A DNA stretch of 64,000 nucleotides from DAOUJI01 sp965219565 (GCA_965219565.1 OZ244780.1:1054001-1118000), one strand, 5' to 3'. Counted from the stretch's first letter, positions 18,263 to 27,578 are shown. Program-made: numbers and translations. The notes: generated by a model not told the origin, from the sequence alone.

Positions 18263-18530
18263 CAGCAACATGTGGTTCCTGAAGCCAAGCGGCAAGTACT
18301 CAAGCGGCTGAGCTACATTGATGGCCACCTGCCCGGCATCAGGCGGCCGGTGGAGCGGGACAAGTACTGCGTCGACATTCTCAAGTCGACGTTCGCAGTC
18401 CGCCGCGATCCAGAAGATGGAGATGACTCTCCTGGGACCATCTGACCTCATGCGCAGTCGAAGGAGTGCGAGAGGGGTCCGTGAGTACCACTGCCACTGG
18501 GGCGAAGGCCTGCTGGACTCGAACCGCAGG
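18263..18530 (+). pseudogene. CsoR/FrmR-like metal-sensing regulator, decayed
   Basis: The plus strand reads EAKRQVLKRLSYIDGHLPGI then RRPVERDKYCVDILKSTFAV-RRD, the helical bundle of the CsoR/RcnR/FrmR family with its conserved Cys in 'KYCVDIL'. One frame shift later it continues AIQKMEMTLL. The normal second-helix His ligand region is lost, and no start codon with a ribosome-binding site is present. It is a remnant of a copper-, nickel- or formaldehyde-type repressor gene. Confidence 0.55.
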
Positions 18531-18571
18531 GAAGCGCTCCATCGGGCCGTAGAGCCCGCGTCACTGAGGCT

Positions 18572-18628
18572 GGTGGGCCTAAGGGGACTGTAGACAGTAC
18601 TGTCTTCAAGTTGGTGGTAAACCTGTAA
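18572..18628 (+). repeat. Second copy of the GGPKGTV coding remnant
   Basis: This 57-bp stretch reads GGPKGTVDSTVFKLVVNL followed by TAA and aligns with 9335-9391. Six of the nine changed codons are synonymous, which indicates that both descend from coding sequences. The flanking sequence is unrelated. Confidence 0.45.
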
Positions 18629-18670
18629 GCCGGATAAGTTCTCGGCTCGTTTGCTTAGGCGAGTTGATTA

Positions 18671-19483
18671 GGGTTTGTTAACACTATAGCAATGCGTCGA
18701 AGATAAGAGCGAATAGTATAAAGCCGAGGAAGAGCTTATCAAGCTTTTCGAAGCGAGAGAAGATGCGACGGAAGCCCTTCAAACGTCGCAACAACCTCTC
18801 AATCTCGTTGCACCTCTTGTACATCTCCCGGTCGTATTGCCACGGGTTTATACGGGTGCTCACCGGCGGGACGACGGGGATGAATCCCAGGTCCAGGGCC
18901 AGTTGGCAGGTCTCATTGCTCTGGTAGGCTCGGTCCATCAACAGAAACATATTGTGGGCCTGGGGATCAAGGCTCTCAAGCAGCTTGCGTCCTTCCGGTG
19001 CGTCGTGGGCCTGTCCTGGGGAGAGGGAGAAGGTCATGGCTGTTCGAGCATCCGCGGCAACCATATGAATCTTGGTGGTCCAGCCTTCTCGAGACTCGCC
19101 GAAGGACTGGGGTCCGTTTTTTAACGCGCCCGTGCCGTCGGGATGGACCTTGACCGTTGTGCTGTCCAGGGACACCGCCTCGATCTTGATGCGCGCTACC
19201 CGTTCCCGCTGCAGATGTTCGAAAACCCGGTCCGACACTTCTTTCTTTGACCAGCGGTTCATGCGGGTGTAGACAGTGTGCCAGGCGCCGAATCGAGCAG
19301 GCAAGCCCCGCCACTTGCAGCCCTGCTCGGCGACATATAGGATGGCGTTGAGAACTTGCAGGTTGGAGAGGCGCACGTTGCCCCGTAGCACTGGTAGATA
19401 TGGCACTATGCGTTCGTACTGTGCCTCGGTGATCTCCATGCCGCCATTCTACTACAACCCATACTCTTAGTGTGAACAGGCCC
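18671..19483 (-). mobile_element. IS5-family insertion sequence
   Basis: An 813-bp element with inverted ends GGGTTTGTTAACACTATAG (left) and GGGCCTGTTCACACTAAGAG (right, inverted), flanked on both sides by TA, which fits a TA target duplication. It carries one intact transposase gene. Confidence 0.85.
18684..19439 (-). CDS. IS5-family transposase
   Basis: A 251-residue DDE transposase. The N-terminal DUF4096-like domain has 'ILYVAEQGCKWRGLPARFG'. The catalytic domain has 'AVSLDSTTVKVHPDGTGA' (first Asp), 'FLLMDRAYQSNETCQLA' (second Asp) and 'YKRCNEIERLLRRLKGFRRI' (Glu). The length is normal for a single-frame IS5 member, and nothing looks broken. Confidence 0.92.
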   Translation of the reverse strand: MEITEAQYERIVPYLPVLRGNVRLSNLQVLNAILYVAEQGCKWRGLPARFGAWHTVYTRMNRWSKKEVSDRVFEHLQRERVARIKIEAVSLDSTTVKVHPDGTGALKNGPQSFGESREGWTTKIHMVAADARTAMTFSLSPGQAHDAPEGRKLLESLDPQAHNMFLLMDRAYQSNETCQLALDLGFIPVVPPVSTRINPWQYDREMYKRCNEIERLLRRLKGFRRIFSRFEKLDKLFLGFILFALIFDALL

Positions 19484-19785
19484 TAGCTGAGCCGCAGCTT
19501 CCGTACACGCCGGTCTGCAATGGCTTCGCAGCCTAGCCGCTTCACCGCTTCGCAGCCTCTTTAAGGAGATTCCCCGCGAGTTGACCCTGGCCGGGCTACG
19601 TCTTTTCCGCCGCGACGTTCTGTGTTTAAACTGCAGGCCGGTCGCTCCCTCGGCAGCAGCCCCCACAAGCCGAGTGTAGGACGTCAGCGATAGTGGGACA
19701 ACAGAGGGGGTAGAAAAACCCGAGAGATCTGATGTGGGGTCAGCTCCCTGGACGAGGTAGAGTACTTCAGATAGAGGAGCCAAAG

Positions 19786-20202
19786 ATGTCCCAGGCAGAA
19801 ACAGGTAAAGCAGTGGCCGCTGATGAGCGCACAGAGGCGGCCAGGTCCTTCGTCCGCACGGTTAAGGCCGCTACTCGGCGCAAGTACACCCCGGAAGAGA
19901 AAGTTCGTATCGTGCTGGAAGGCTTCCGCCGGGAGGTGACGGTCAACGAGCTGTGTAAGCGGAAGGGGATCAAGCCTCATTCCTACTATGCATGGACCAA
20001 GGCATGGACCAAGGAGTTCATGGAGGCTGGGAAGGAGAGGTTGGCCCGGGACACGTTGAGGGACCCCACCCAGCAGGAAATACACCAACTCAAGAGAGAG
20101 AACGTAGAGCTGAAGCAGTTGGCGGCGGAGTTGTCCCTGGGGGGCATCGTCTCAAAAAAGGCCATCCCGATCCCCCGGGACGCCGCCGGTACCGGCGGAT
20201 GA
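19786..20202 (+). CDS. Transposase orfA of element B
   Basis: A 138-residue DNA-binding protein: 'ATRRKYTPEEKVRIVLEGFR', 'VNELCKRKGIKPHSYYAWTK' (helix-turn-helix) and a C-terminal coiled coil 'EIHQLKRENVELKQLAAELS'. I chose ATG 19786 because AGGAG lies just upstream. It overlaps orfB by the ATGA arrangement. Confidence 0.85.
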   Translation: MSQAETGKAVAADERTEAARSFVRTVKAATRRKYTPEEKVRIVLEGFRREVTVNELCKRKGIKPHSYYAWTKAWTKEFMEAGKERLARDTLRDPTQQEIHQLKRENVELKQLAAELSLGGIVSKKAIPIPRDAAGTGG

Positions 20203-21180
20203 GCGCCACGGAAAAGACGGAGGCGCCTGCCATGATAGCCTCGTCCTCCCTGCCCAAGCGGAAGGCGCTGGGTGAGCTTGGGGTGGCCAAGAGCGCCTAC
20301 TATCGGTGGCTGAGGCGGAAGGAGCAGCAAGGACTTGAGGACGACGTGGGAGGCGGCAATCCCCCATGGAACAAGCTGACTTCCCAGGAAGTCGACTACG
20401 TTCTGTCGGCAGCCAGGGATATGCCGGAGCTGAGTTGCCGGCAGTTGGCCGCATGGACCACCGACAACATGGGCTTCTCCGTATCAGAGTCTACGGTTTA
20501 CCGTATCCTGCGCAGGGAGGGGCTGGTGAAGAGGCCTGAGATGCGGCTGGCTGCGGGTAAGGAGTACCATCGGAAGACCACCGGTCCCCACCAGATGTGG
20601 GCCACCGATGCCTTCTACTTCAGGGTGGTGGGCTGGGGCTGCTACTACCTGGTCACCGTCATGGACGACTACTCCCGCTTCATTCTGGCCCACAGGCTTC
20701 AGAGGGACATGACCTCCGACTCCCTCATAGAAGTGTCCAGGAGGCCGTGGACAGGACCGGCATGGACCAGGTCCCGATAGAAGACAGGACTAGGCTGCTG
20801 AGCGACAACGGCCCCGGCTATGTATCCAGGGCCTTCAGGGACTGCCTGGGCATGGTGGGCATCAAGCACATACTGGCAACGCCCTTCCACCCCCAGACCA
20901 ACGGCAAGCTGGAGCGCTGCCGCCAGACCCTCAAGCGAGACGTGAACCAACTGCCGTATGAGATGCCCTCAGACCTGGAGGCGGCCATCGTGGCCTTCGT
21001 CAGCTACTACACCGCCGCTATCACAAGGCCCTGGGAAACGTGACGCCCTCAGACGTCCTCAAGGGAAGGCGGCAGGAGATTCTACGACGCAGGAAGGAGG
21101 TGCAGGCCCAAACAATCCAACGGCGAAGACAGCACAATAGGGGACTCAGGGAGCTTACAAGACCTCAAGACCACCACTGA
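20199..21180 (+). pseudogene. Transposase orfB of element B, two frameshifts
   Basis: The rve/DDE domain is readable in three pieces: 'HQMWATDAFYFRVVGWG' (first Asp), then after a shift near 20735 'TRLLSDNGPGYVSRAF' (second Asp) with 'HPQTNGKLERCRQTLKRDV' (Glu), then after a second shift near 21020 'RYHKALGNVTPSDVLKGR' to TGA at 21180. The same shifts occur in the copy at 50700-51681. As read, no active enzyme would be made. Confidence 0.8.
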
Positions 21181-21230
21181 TTTCTCGGGTCTCAGAGTGT
21201 CCCACTTTTGCTGGTTGCTAACAATGCAGC

Positions 21231-21725
21231 TTGAACGGTGGCCAGAAGTCGGTTTCTCAGGAAAGGTTCGGACCAGGTGGTATGATGCACCACATTCTCA
21301 ATCGTCCTATCGAGTTAACGATGTCGTGGACCAGTATTATCTGCGGCGGGGTACTGGAACGCTTCCCAAGGCTCAGTGTAGCGTTTCTGGAGGGGAATTG
21401 TAGCTGGGTCCCATTCTTGCTTGAGCGAATGGATGAGCACGTAGATCGGTATGGTGCAACGGGGGATACCTATGCTACGGCCCTCACACTAAAGCCGACA
21501 GAGTATTTCAAGAGGCAGTGCACCGTCAGCATGGAGGCCGATGAGGATACAGTAAGGCACGTGATTGACGCTCTGGGAGATAACTACATCACTTTTACTA
21601 CCGATTTCTCTCACTCGGACTCCAAATATCCCCACGCTACTGAGACCGTCCTGGCAATGGCAGGACTCACGGATACCAACCTGCGTAAGATATTATCTGG
21701 ACTTTTGCAAAATGGCCCGGAATGA
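21231..21725 (+). pseudogene. Amidohydrolase_2 C-terminal fragment
   Basis: The distal third of an amidohydrolase like those at 5574 and 31681. It includes 'LERFPRLSVAFLEGNCSWVP', 'LKPTEYFKRQCTVSMEADED' and 'YITFTTDFSHSDSKYPHATE', which carries the late metal-ligand region. The N-terminal metal-binding half is missing and element B lies directly upstream, so insertion or associated deletion removed it. The ending 'LLQNGPE' differs from the family's normal ending. Confidence 0.8.
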
Positions 21726-22125
21726 TAGTAGGGGGTTGGGGAGCATCAAAGAGTGACCTCCGAAATTTGGCTCAGACGCTTCCGAAACAAGGTCCTCACC
21801 TGCGGACGACCATCCGCTTTATTCGACTACATGGCTCGGAACGTGCTCGACAGAGGTTATAGCCGGATAGGCGCTTGGAGCGGTGACCACCGCAGCATTC
21901 CGTGTTCCTCACCCCTGTATGCCCAGGGAACCATACATGGCAGTCAAATTCCGCTTTTTAGCAAGCGGCTAGTTTTATTTGTGCTATCTTCTAGAATTGC
22001 CTGGCAAATTTGCAAAACTTCAAATACTATGGGATAGTTCTGCCAGGGTCTATGGGTTATAAAACATCCTTGCAAACAGGCCGTTGGTCGTGGAAAACTC
22101 TGCGACCGGATAGAGGTCAAAAAGC
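21726..22125. other. Intergenic, nothing recognised
   Basis: About 400 bp with a lower-GC stretch at 21955-22070, next to the hydrolase at 22126. No gene or clear promoter of consensus quality could be supported. Confidence 0.4.
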
Positions 22126-22941
22126 ATGGAAACCAGATTCGTAAAAGCTGGAGAGGTAAATCTACAATATTATGAGCATGGCGTCGGTCCGGAGACCGTG
22201 GTTCTCGTTCATGGTTATGTTTCGTCAGGGCGCTTCTGGCAACTGATGATGCAGGAAATGGACCACACTAGGTTCCGAGTAATAGCCTTAAACAACCGAG
22301 GCGCGGGAGATTCTGACCGCACACCTTCTGAAGACGACTATACTGTCGAGTCTTTTGCCGTTGATCTGTTCAATGTAGTTGAGGCTCTGAATCTGGATGA
22401 CTTCACATTGGTTGGTCACTCCATGGGAGGAGCAACGGTTACCGAGTTCGCTCTTTCGCACCAGTCCAGACTTATGGGATTGGTGCTGCTGAACCCGGGG
22501 CGCCTCAACGGTCGGACCCTGGCTGAGGGATGGGAAGAGGCCATTCGAGAGGAATTCCGCACCGGAAACCGGCCACAAGTGGATATGGGTCTGAATGCAT
22601 CCCATATACCCCCGGCGTTCGCCCAAGCGGTTATAAATGATGTTGCCCGCAATCCGGTTGAGAGAGCCGTCGGCGGACGCCGCTCTATATCGAAGCGAAG
22701 GTTGCGGGAGAGACTCCATGAACTGACACTGCCAGTTCTGGTGGTTGGTGGTGACAGGGACACTACTTCGGGGGTGGACAACATTCTGGCCGAATACCTG
22801 GCGCTGCCAGAGTCATCTCGGTCACTACATATCTTCCATGGCATAGGCCACTCTCCCAATGTGGAGATACCCGGTGAGTTGTCTGGGCTCTTTACTAAAT
22901 TCATCGAGAAGGTGCGAGAATCGACAAAACTCACCGTATGA
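22126..22941 (+). CDS. Alpha/beta-fold hydrolase
   Basis: A 271-residue alpha/beta hydrolase. It has the HG oxyanion motif in 'VVLVHGYVSSGRFW', nucleophile G-H-S-M-G-G with Ser 99, acid region 'VVGGDRDTTSG' and base His in 'FHGIGHSPNVEIPG'. The ATG follows an AGAGGTC site. It precedes the ferritin-like/DUF1800 cluster on the same strand, but a 240-bp gap with a gene remnant separates them. It probably hydrolyses an ester, lactone or epoxide; the exact substrate cannot be read. Confidence 0.9.
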   Translation: METRFVKAGEVNLQYYEHGVGPETVVLVHGYVSSGRFWQLMMQEMDHTRFRVIALNNRGAGDSDRTPSEDDYTVESFAVDLFNVVEALNLDDFTLVGHSMGGATVTEFALSHQSRLMGLVLLNPGRLNGRTLAEGWEEAIREEFRTGNRPQVDMGLNASHIPPAFAQAVINDVARNPVERAVGGRRSISKRRLRERLHELTLPVLVVGGDRDTTSGVDNILAEYLALPESSRSLHIFHGIGHSPNVEIPGELSGLFTKFIEKVRESTKLTV

Positions 22942-23075
22942 ACGGTTCGACCTTGTTGGCCAGAATGCCCTGAATACGCAGGCGGTGGGAGAGCAACATG
23001 CGCTCTGGCAAGGCATTCGTGAGGAAATAGCCTATTTCTGTATTTTCTTCTAGAGGTCCCGTCTTTATTGAATGG

Positions 23076-23180
23076 ATGCCTACGAAGTCAGTCTACTTTG
23101 ACGATCCTGATGACCATGTTCTTGAGCATAGCACATTAGACGCCATCATATCCAGCCCCACAGGCGATAGAAAGGATGTT
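23076..23180 (+). pseudogene. Possible VOC-family C-terminal remnant
   Basis: In frame with, and just upstream of, the ferritin-like gene lies KSVYFDDPDDHVLEHSTLDA, which resembles the last strand of VOC dioxygenase/glyoxalase proteins (VYFxDPDGHxLE). No start region of a VOC gene precedes it. If translated from ATG 23076 it would add 35 residues to the following protein. Confidence 0.3.
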
Positions 23181-23669
23181 ATGACCACCAACCAACAGGC
23201 CAAGATCCATTATATGGACCTACTCAACGAAATCACATCGGGTGAGCGCCGTGCTGGCGTTACGTTTAAAGCCTGGGCTGACAAGTGTCAGGACCCCAGC
23301 CTGAAGTCTTGCCTTGAATTTGTAGCCAAGCGGGAGACCAGCCACTACGAGATCTTCAGGCGTTGCCAGGAGGAACTAGGTGGCACCTGGGAGGATAGTG
23401 ACGACCCCACCTTCCACGAGTGGCTCATGGTGAACATGTCTGACTTGCCAGACATTGAGAAGCTCCGGTATAGCCAGACCAGGCAAAGGCGGAACCGGGA
23501 GCAGCAGCAGGGCCCGACCAGGGGACAAAAAATCGATGCGGCAATTGCCGACGAGACGGTAGACCAGCTCACCCGCGACTTGCTCAAGTGGTTCGCCGGG
23601 GTGGAGGCCGACACCGGTGTTTCGATAGGGAAAGAATACGCTCGCCTCGAGGCAATCAATAAAGAGTAG
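23181..23669 (+). CDS. Ferritin-like-fold protein (hypothetical)
   Basis: A 162-residue helical protein. 'YMDLLNEITSGERRAGVTFK' is followed by 'EFVAKRETSHYEIFRRCQEE', whose E-x-x-H spacing resembles the di-iron helices of rubrerythrin/ferritin-like proteins, and a C-terminal helix 'DQLTRDLLKWFAGVEADTG'. I prefer ATG 23181 (AAAGGA upstream) over ATG 23076. It lies 20 bp before the structured leader of the first DUF1800 gene and could be the first member of that cluster. The fold assignment is by eye; metal binding is not proven. Confidence 0.6.
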   Translation: MTTNQQAKIHYMDLLNEITSGERRAGVTFKAWADKCQDPSLKSCLEFVAKRETSHYEIFRRCQEELGGTWEDSDDPTFHEWLMVNMSDLPDIEKLRYSQTRQRRNREQQQGPTRGQKIDAAIADETVDQLTRDLLKWFAGVEADTGVSIGKEYARLEAINKE

Positions 23670-23688
23670 GGATAGGCAGTGCATTTCT

Positions 23689-23842
23689 AACGATGCCAGG
23701 CCGGCGCTGAACGCTGGCTAACCGACATGTCCAGGCTCCGGCCCTTAGGGGCCAGCGGCCTGGACATGTCGCATGACCGCCTGGCGGCGCTAGAAGACAA
23801 GCGTAAGACAGCGCCAGAAAGAATTGCTAAAGGGGGGAGAGT
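23689..23842 (+). promoter_or_regulatory. Structured leader, copy 1 (upstream of DUF1800)
   Basis: A 154-nt leader that appears unchanged at 27579-27732. The central hairpin has perfect 13-bp arms, GACATGTCCAGGC (23724-23736) and GCCTGGACATGTC (23758-23770), with an inner GGCCC/GGGCC-type stem. Outer arms GCCAGGC (23695-23701) and GCCTGGC (23779-23785) enclose it, and GGCGCT/AGCGCC pairs offer alternatives. There is no U-tract, so it is not a standard terminator. It ends in GGGGGGAG before the ATG. It may be a regulatory RNA or mRNA leader. Confidence 0.55.
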
Positions 23843-25240
23843 ATGGCAGACAACGACATAGCTTTGATGGCTCACCTGATGCGCCGCGCCGGATTCGGAG
23901 CGCCCTATGAGGAACTGGAGGCACGGGCGGCCAAGGGCTACGAGGCGACGGTAGAGGAGCTGCTTCATCCCGAAGAGCAGTCCGGTCTGGAAATGGACCT
24001 AATAGACCGGTACTTCTCGTACTGGACTGGACTAGGAACCGGCCCGTTCCTCTGGGCGTGGAGCATGGTCAACTCCAAGAGCCCACTGGAGGAGAAGATA
24101 GCCCTCTTCTGGCATGGCATCCTGTGTACCGGCAGGGCCAAGTGCGAGAACGACGTACAGCAGAAAGTGGAGTATGATATGTTCCGTCGCGACGGGCTGG
24201 GAAACTTCCCCAACCTGTTGTTGAACCTATCCAGAGACCCGATGATGATCTTCTATCTGGACAACTGCATGAGCCACAAGGACGCCATCAACGAGAACTG
24301 GGGCCGGGAGCTGCTGGAGCTCTTCTCTTTGGGCGTGGGCATGGACGGGCGCCCCAACTACACTGAGGATGACGTGAAGGAGTGCGCACGGGCCTTCACC
24401 GGCTGGACAATCACCAACGCCATTCCCACTATCCCCTACAGCTTTTATGAGTCCCATTTCATGTACGACCCAGACGACCACGACGATGGCGTGAAGACCT
24501 TCCTGGGTGAGACGGGCCGCTTCAATGGCGAGGACATCATTGACATCCTCGCCAAGCAGCCAGCCACCGCCAGGTTCATCTCACGACATCTGTACAACTT
24601 CTTCGTGGCCGATGAGCCTCTGGTGGCAACCTGGACCGACACCCCACCACGGGATCCCGAGGCGATCAAGATGCTGGAGGAGAAGTACTTCCGGTCCAAC
24701 TACAACATTCGCTCCATGCTGCGGGCGCTGTTCAACTCCGACTTCTTCAAGAACGCCCGCTTCGCCAAGATAAAAAGCCCCGCGGAGACGGTGGTAGGCA
24801 CCCTGCGCCTGGTAGAGGAGTTCACCTTTCCCAAGCCGGGCTTTGATCCCATACCCCTGGAGATGGGGTATATGGGGCAAGTCCTGGAAAACCCTCCCAC
24901 CGTGGAGGGCTGGCGCACGGGCAGGGAGTGGATAAACAGCGGCACCCTCGTAGAACGGATTAACTGGACAGGCAACTATCTGGGCAACGTAAGTCTCCCC
25001 GGCGTACGGGCCATTATCAACAGGCTGGGCTCTGAAGGGGCCACTATCTCGGTTGAGCGCCTGGTGGATGGCTGTCTGGAGGCGATGGGGCACTATAAGC
25101 TGCCGGATGAGACCCGCAGTGTGCTGGTGGCCCATGCCCAGAAGCGGGGTGAGCTGCGCACTGGTACTGAGGAGTTCGACCAAAGGGTTGGGCAGATGCT
25201 CCAGCTGATAGCGGCTACCCAGGAGTATGTATTTGCCTAG
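23843..25240 (+). CDS. DUF1800 domain protein, copy 1
   Basis: A 465-residue DUF1800 protein. Family hallmarks are 'AHLMRRAGFGAPYEELE' at the N terminus, 'LFWHGILCTG', 'NWGRELLELFSLGVGMDG', 'ARAFTGWTI' and 'PPTVEGWRTGREWIN'. The family's function is unknown and it is usually paired with DUF1501, as here 49 bp downstream. I see no signal peptide, so this version looks cytoplasmic. It is closely related to the protein at 27733, with long identical blocks and short divergent windows. Confidence 0.93.
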   Translation: MADNDIALMAHLMRRAGFGAPYEELEARAAKGYEATVEELLHPEEQSGLEMDLIDRYFSYWTGLGTGPFLWAWSMVNSKSPLEEKIALFWHGILCTGRAKCENDVQQKVEYDMFRRDGLGNFPNLLLNLSRDPMMIFYLDNCMSHKDAINENWGRELLELFSLGVGMDGRPNYTEDDVKECARAFTGWTITNAIPTIPYSFYESHFMYDPDDHDDGVKTFLGETGRFNGEDIIDILAKQPATARFISRHLYNFFVADEPLVATWTDTPPRDPEAIKMLEEKYFRSNYNIRSMLRALFNSDFFKNARFAKIKSPAETVVGTLRLVEEFTFPKPGFDPIPLEMGYMGQVLENPPTVEGWRTGREWINSGTLVERINWTGNYLGNVSLPGVRAIINRLGSEGATISVERLVDGCLEAMGHYKLPDETRSVLVAHAQKRGELRTGTEEFDQRVGQMLQLIAATQEYVFA

Positions 25241-25289
25241 CTAGATTGAGCGCTGACGGCCGGTAGCTCATCTAGGGAAGGAGGGAATC

Positions 25290-26429
25290 ATGACTTCTAG
25301 TAGTAAGAGAGACCCGGTACTGGTGGTAATTGAGCTGGCAGGGGGCAACGACAGCCTGAACTCCGTAGTCCCTTACGGCGACCCTCTGTATATGGACAAC
25401 AGGGTCGCACTAAGGATAACCCCGGAGGAGGTGCTGCCCATCAATGACCACATAGGGTTTCACCCCGCCATGGGGGCGATGAAGGGGCTGTACGATGAGG
25501 GGAAGGTAGCCGTCATTCAGGGCATAGGCTATCCCAACCACACACTCTCTCACTTCCGCTCCATGGACATCTGGCACACCTGCTCGCCCGATAAGGTGAG
25601 CGCCGAGGGCTGGCTTGGCCGGACCATGCGGGAGCTGGACCCCAACGCTGACAACGTGCTCACCGGGGTGAACTTCGGCCGAGGTCTCTCCAAGGCCCTT
25701 GTATCACCCGGAGTGCCGGTGGCCTCGGTGGGTAACTTGGAGACCTATGGCGTGCTGACCGGCATCCAGGACCAAGAGCAGCGATCTGAGGCCCTTGAGT
25801 TGTTCGCCCAGATGTACACTCCCAGCATGGGGAGAGATATGGTGGGTGAGTACATATCCCAAACGGGCATGGATGCCTTGAAAGGAGCGGACATCCTCAG
25901 CACGGCCCTTGATAAGTACTCCTCCACAGTGGAGTACGCCAACAACGAAGTGGCCCAGTACATGAAGAACATTGCTCAGGTGCATCTGGCGGACCTCGGG
26001 ACCAGGATCCTGTACACCACCAACCCCTACAACGCCTTTGACACCCATGCCAAACAGATGGAGGTCCACGCCAGGGAATTGGAACGGGTGGCCAACGCCG
26101 TCGGAGACTTCTATCAGGACCTGAAGGAGCACAACGCCAGTCAGGACGTGGTGGTCCTGCTGTTCAGCGAGTTCGGCAGGCGGGTGAAGGAGAACGGCTC
26201 GGGTACGGACCACGGCGCCGGCGGCGTAGCCTTTGTGGTAGGTGATGCTGTAAAGGGTGGGTTGTACGGCGAGTATTCTTCCCTTGAGTGGGGTAAACTC
26301 ACGGAAGGGGACCTCCAGTTCAACAACGACTTCCGTGGAATGTACGCTACTGTGCTGGAGAAGTGGATGGGGATGGACTCCACGTCCATAGTGGAGGGCA
26401 GCTTCGAGCAGTTCGACTTCATCCGGTAG
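25290..26429 (+). CDS. DUF1501 domain protein
   Basis: A 379-residue member of the DUF1501 family, related to the alkaline phosphatase/sulfatase fold. It contains 'VVIELAGGNDSLNSVVPYGD', 'GFHPAMGAMKGLYDEGKVAV', 'YPNHTLSHFRSMDIWHT', and near the end 'VVLLFSEFGRRVKENGSGTD' followed by HGAGG, the likely metal-binding region. The usual Tat signal is absent; the protein starts directly at 'KRDPVLVVIELAGG'. The ATG follows GGAAGGAGGG. It pairs with the preceding DUF1800 gene. The second module lacks a DUF1501 copy, so this one might serve both. Confidence 0.93.
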   Translation: MTSSSKRDPVLVVIELAGGNDSLNSVVPYGDPLYMDNRVALRITPEEVLPINDHIGFHPAMGAMKGLYDEGKVAVIQGIGYPNHTLSHFRSMDIWHTCSPDKVSAEGWLGRTMRELDPNADNVLTGVNFGRGLSKALVSPGVPVASVGNLETYGVLTGIQDQEQRSEALELFAQMYTPSMGRDMVGEYISQTGMDALKGADILSTALDKYSSTVEYANNEVAQYMKNIAQVHLADLGTRILYTTNPYNAFDTHAKQMEVHARELERVANAVGDFYQDLKEHNASQDVVVLLFSEFGRRVKENGSGTDHGAGGVAFVVGDAVKGGLYGEYSSLEWGKLTEGDLQFNNDFRGMYATVLEKWMGMDSTSIVEGSFEQFDFIR

Positions 26430-26536
26430 AAGCGGCCTCTGGATACATGGGCCAGCTAGAGACTGAGGTCTGCTGCCCAGGGCAAAAGAGGGGCTGGGAC
26501 CAAGGCCGTGGAAAAACCTACATCTGCGGGGTGAAA

Positions 26537-27568
26537 ATGACTTCTCAGATTATGCCCACAACAACGTTTCAGTACAGCCATACCATCGGCCGCAGGGAGC
26601 CCCAGGGATACGGGTTCTTCAATCCCTCGGCTGTGGCCCGGGGTGAGGGGGACCGGCTGTATGTAGTAAACCGCTCCTTAGAGAACCCGGTAGTCTCACT
26701 CGCCAAGCATATCACTATCTGCACCGTAGGAGAGGAGTACATCACCGAGTTCGGACGAGGCGTTCTCAGTGAGGATGCGGATGAATCCGCCCCCGATGGC
26801 ACCTTCATGTGGCCCTCCTCCCTGGCCTTTGACGCTGAATGGAATGTCTACGTCACCGATGAGTGGCTTAACCGCGTCTCCATCTTTACCAAAGAGGGGG
26901 ACTGGATAAGCAAGTGGGGGACAGGGGGGGATGGCGATGGTGAGCTGAGCCGCCCCTCGGGAATCGCTCTGGATAAGGATGACAACGTCTATGTGGTGGA
27001 TGCTTTGAACAACCGCATCCAGGTGTTCACCAAGGATGGAAAGTTCTTGCAAAAGTGGGGCAGGCCAGGCGCCGGCGACGGTGAGTTCAACATGCCCTGG
27101 GGAATAGACATAGACAAAAATGGGGATGTGTATGTGGCCGACTGGCGCAACGACCGCATTCAAAAGTTCACCCCAGACGGCCAGTTCCTGATGAAATTAG
27201 GCGCTTCCGGAGCAGGGGATGGGGAACTCAACCGCCCCGCAGGGGTTGCAGTTGATAAGGATGGGCTTATCTACGTGGCCGACCGGGGCAACGACCGGCT
27301 TGAGGTGTTCGGCGCCGATGGCGGCTTCATCGCCAAGATGACCGGCGATGCTACCCTCTCTAAATGGGCCAGAGAGAAGCTGGACCTAAACCCGGAGATG
27401 TTGAAAGGCCGGGACGTGGCCCACGGGCTTGAGCGGGAAAAGCTGTTCTGGGGGCCAACAGGGGTAGACGTGGATGATGAGGGCCGGATTTTTGTGCTCG
27501 AATCTGCCCGTAACCGCATCCAAGTTTACCAGAAGCAACTTCTCCGCTTCGCCGGGGGCCGCCTGTAG
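26537..27568 (+). CDS. NHL-repeat beta-propeller protein, copy 1
   Basis: A 343-residue NHL-type six-bladed propeller. Repeats end in motifs such as 'VYVTDEWLNRVSIFTKEGDW', 'VYVVDALNNRIQVFTKDGKF', 'VYVADWRNDRIQKFTPDGQF' and 'IYVADRGNDRLEVFGADGGF', each preceded by 'GxGDGELxRPxGIAxDK'. I chose ATG 26537; an upstream ATG at 26363 would overlap the DUF1501 gene. There is no signal peptide. Such propellers bind ligands or proteins, or act as lyases or lactonases. It is the third gene of module 1. Confidence 0.88.
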   Translation: MTSQIMPTTTFQYSHTIGRREPQGYGFFNPSAVARGEGDRLYVVNRSLENPVVSLAKHITICTVGEEYITEFGRGVLSEDADESAPDGTFMWPSSLAFDAEWNVYVTDEWLNRVSIFTKEGDWISKWGTGGDGDGELSRPSGIALDKDDNVYVVDALNNRIQVFTKDGKFLQKWGRPGAGDGEFNMPWGIDIDKNGDVYVADWRNDRIQKFTPDGQFLMKLGASGAGDGELNRPAGVAVDKDGLIYVADRGNDRLEVFGADGGFIAKMTGDATLSKWAREKLDLNPEMLKGRDVAHGLEREKLFWGPTGVDVDDEGRIFVLESARNRIQVYQKQLLRFAGGRL

Positions 27569-27578
27569 GTAGTCTTAA

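Larger units (their letters stand above)
19675..21223 (+). mobile_element. IS3-like element B, copy 1
   Basis: A 1,549-bp element from TGTAGGACGTCAGCG to GGTTGCTAACA. The ends are related when inverted: TGT, seven bases, CAGC, then AGTGGGAC. It contains orfA and a twice-frameshifted orfB. The copy at 50657-52205 in opposite orientation matches it wherever I compared, and 20 further bases past the right end (21224-21243) are also shared. Confidence 0.85.
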
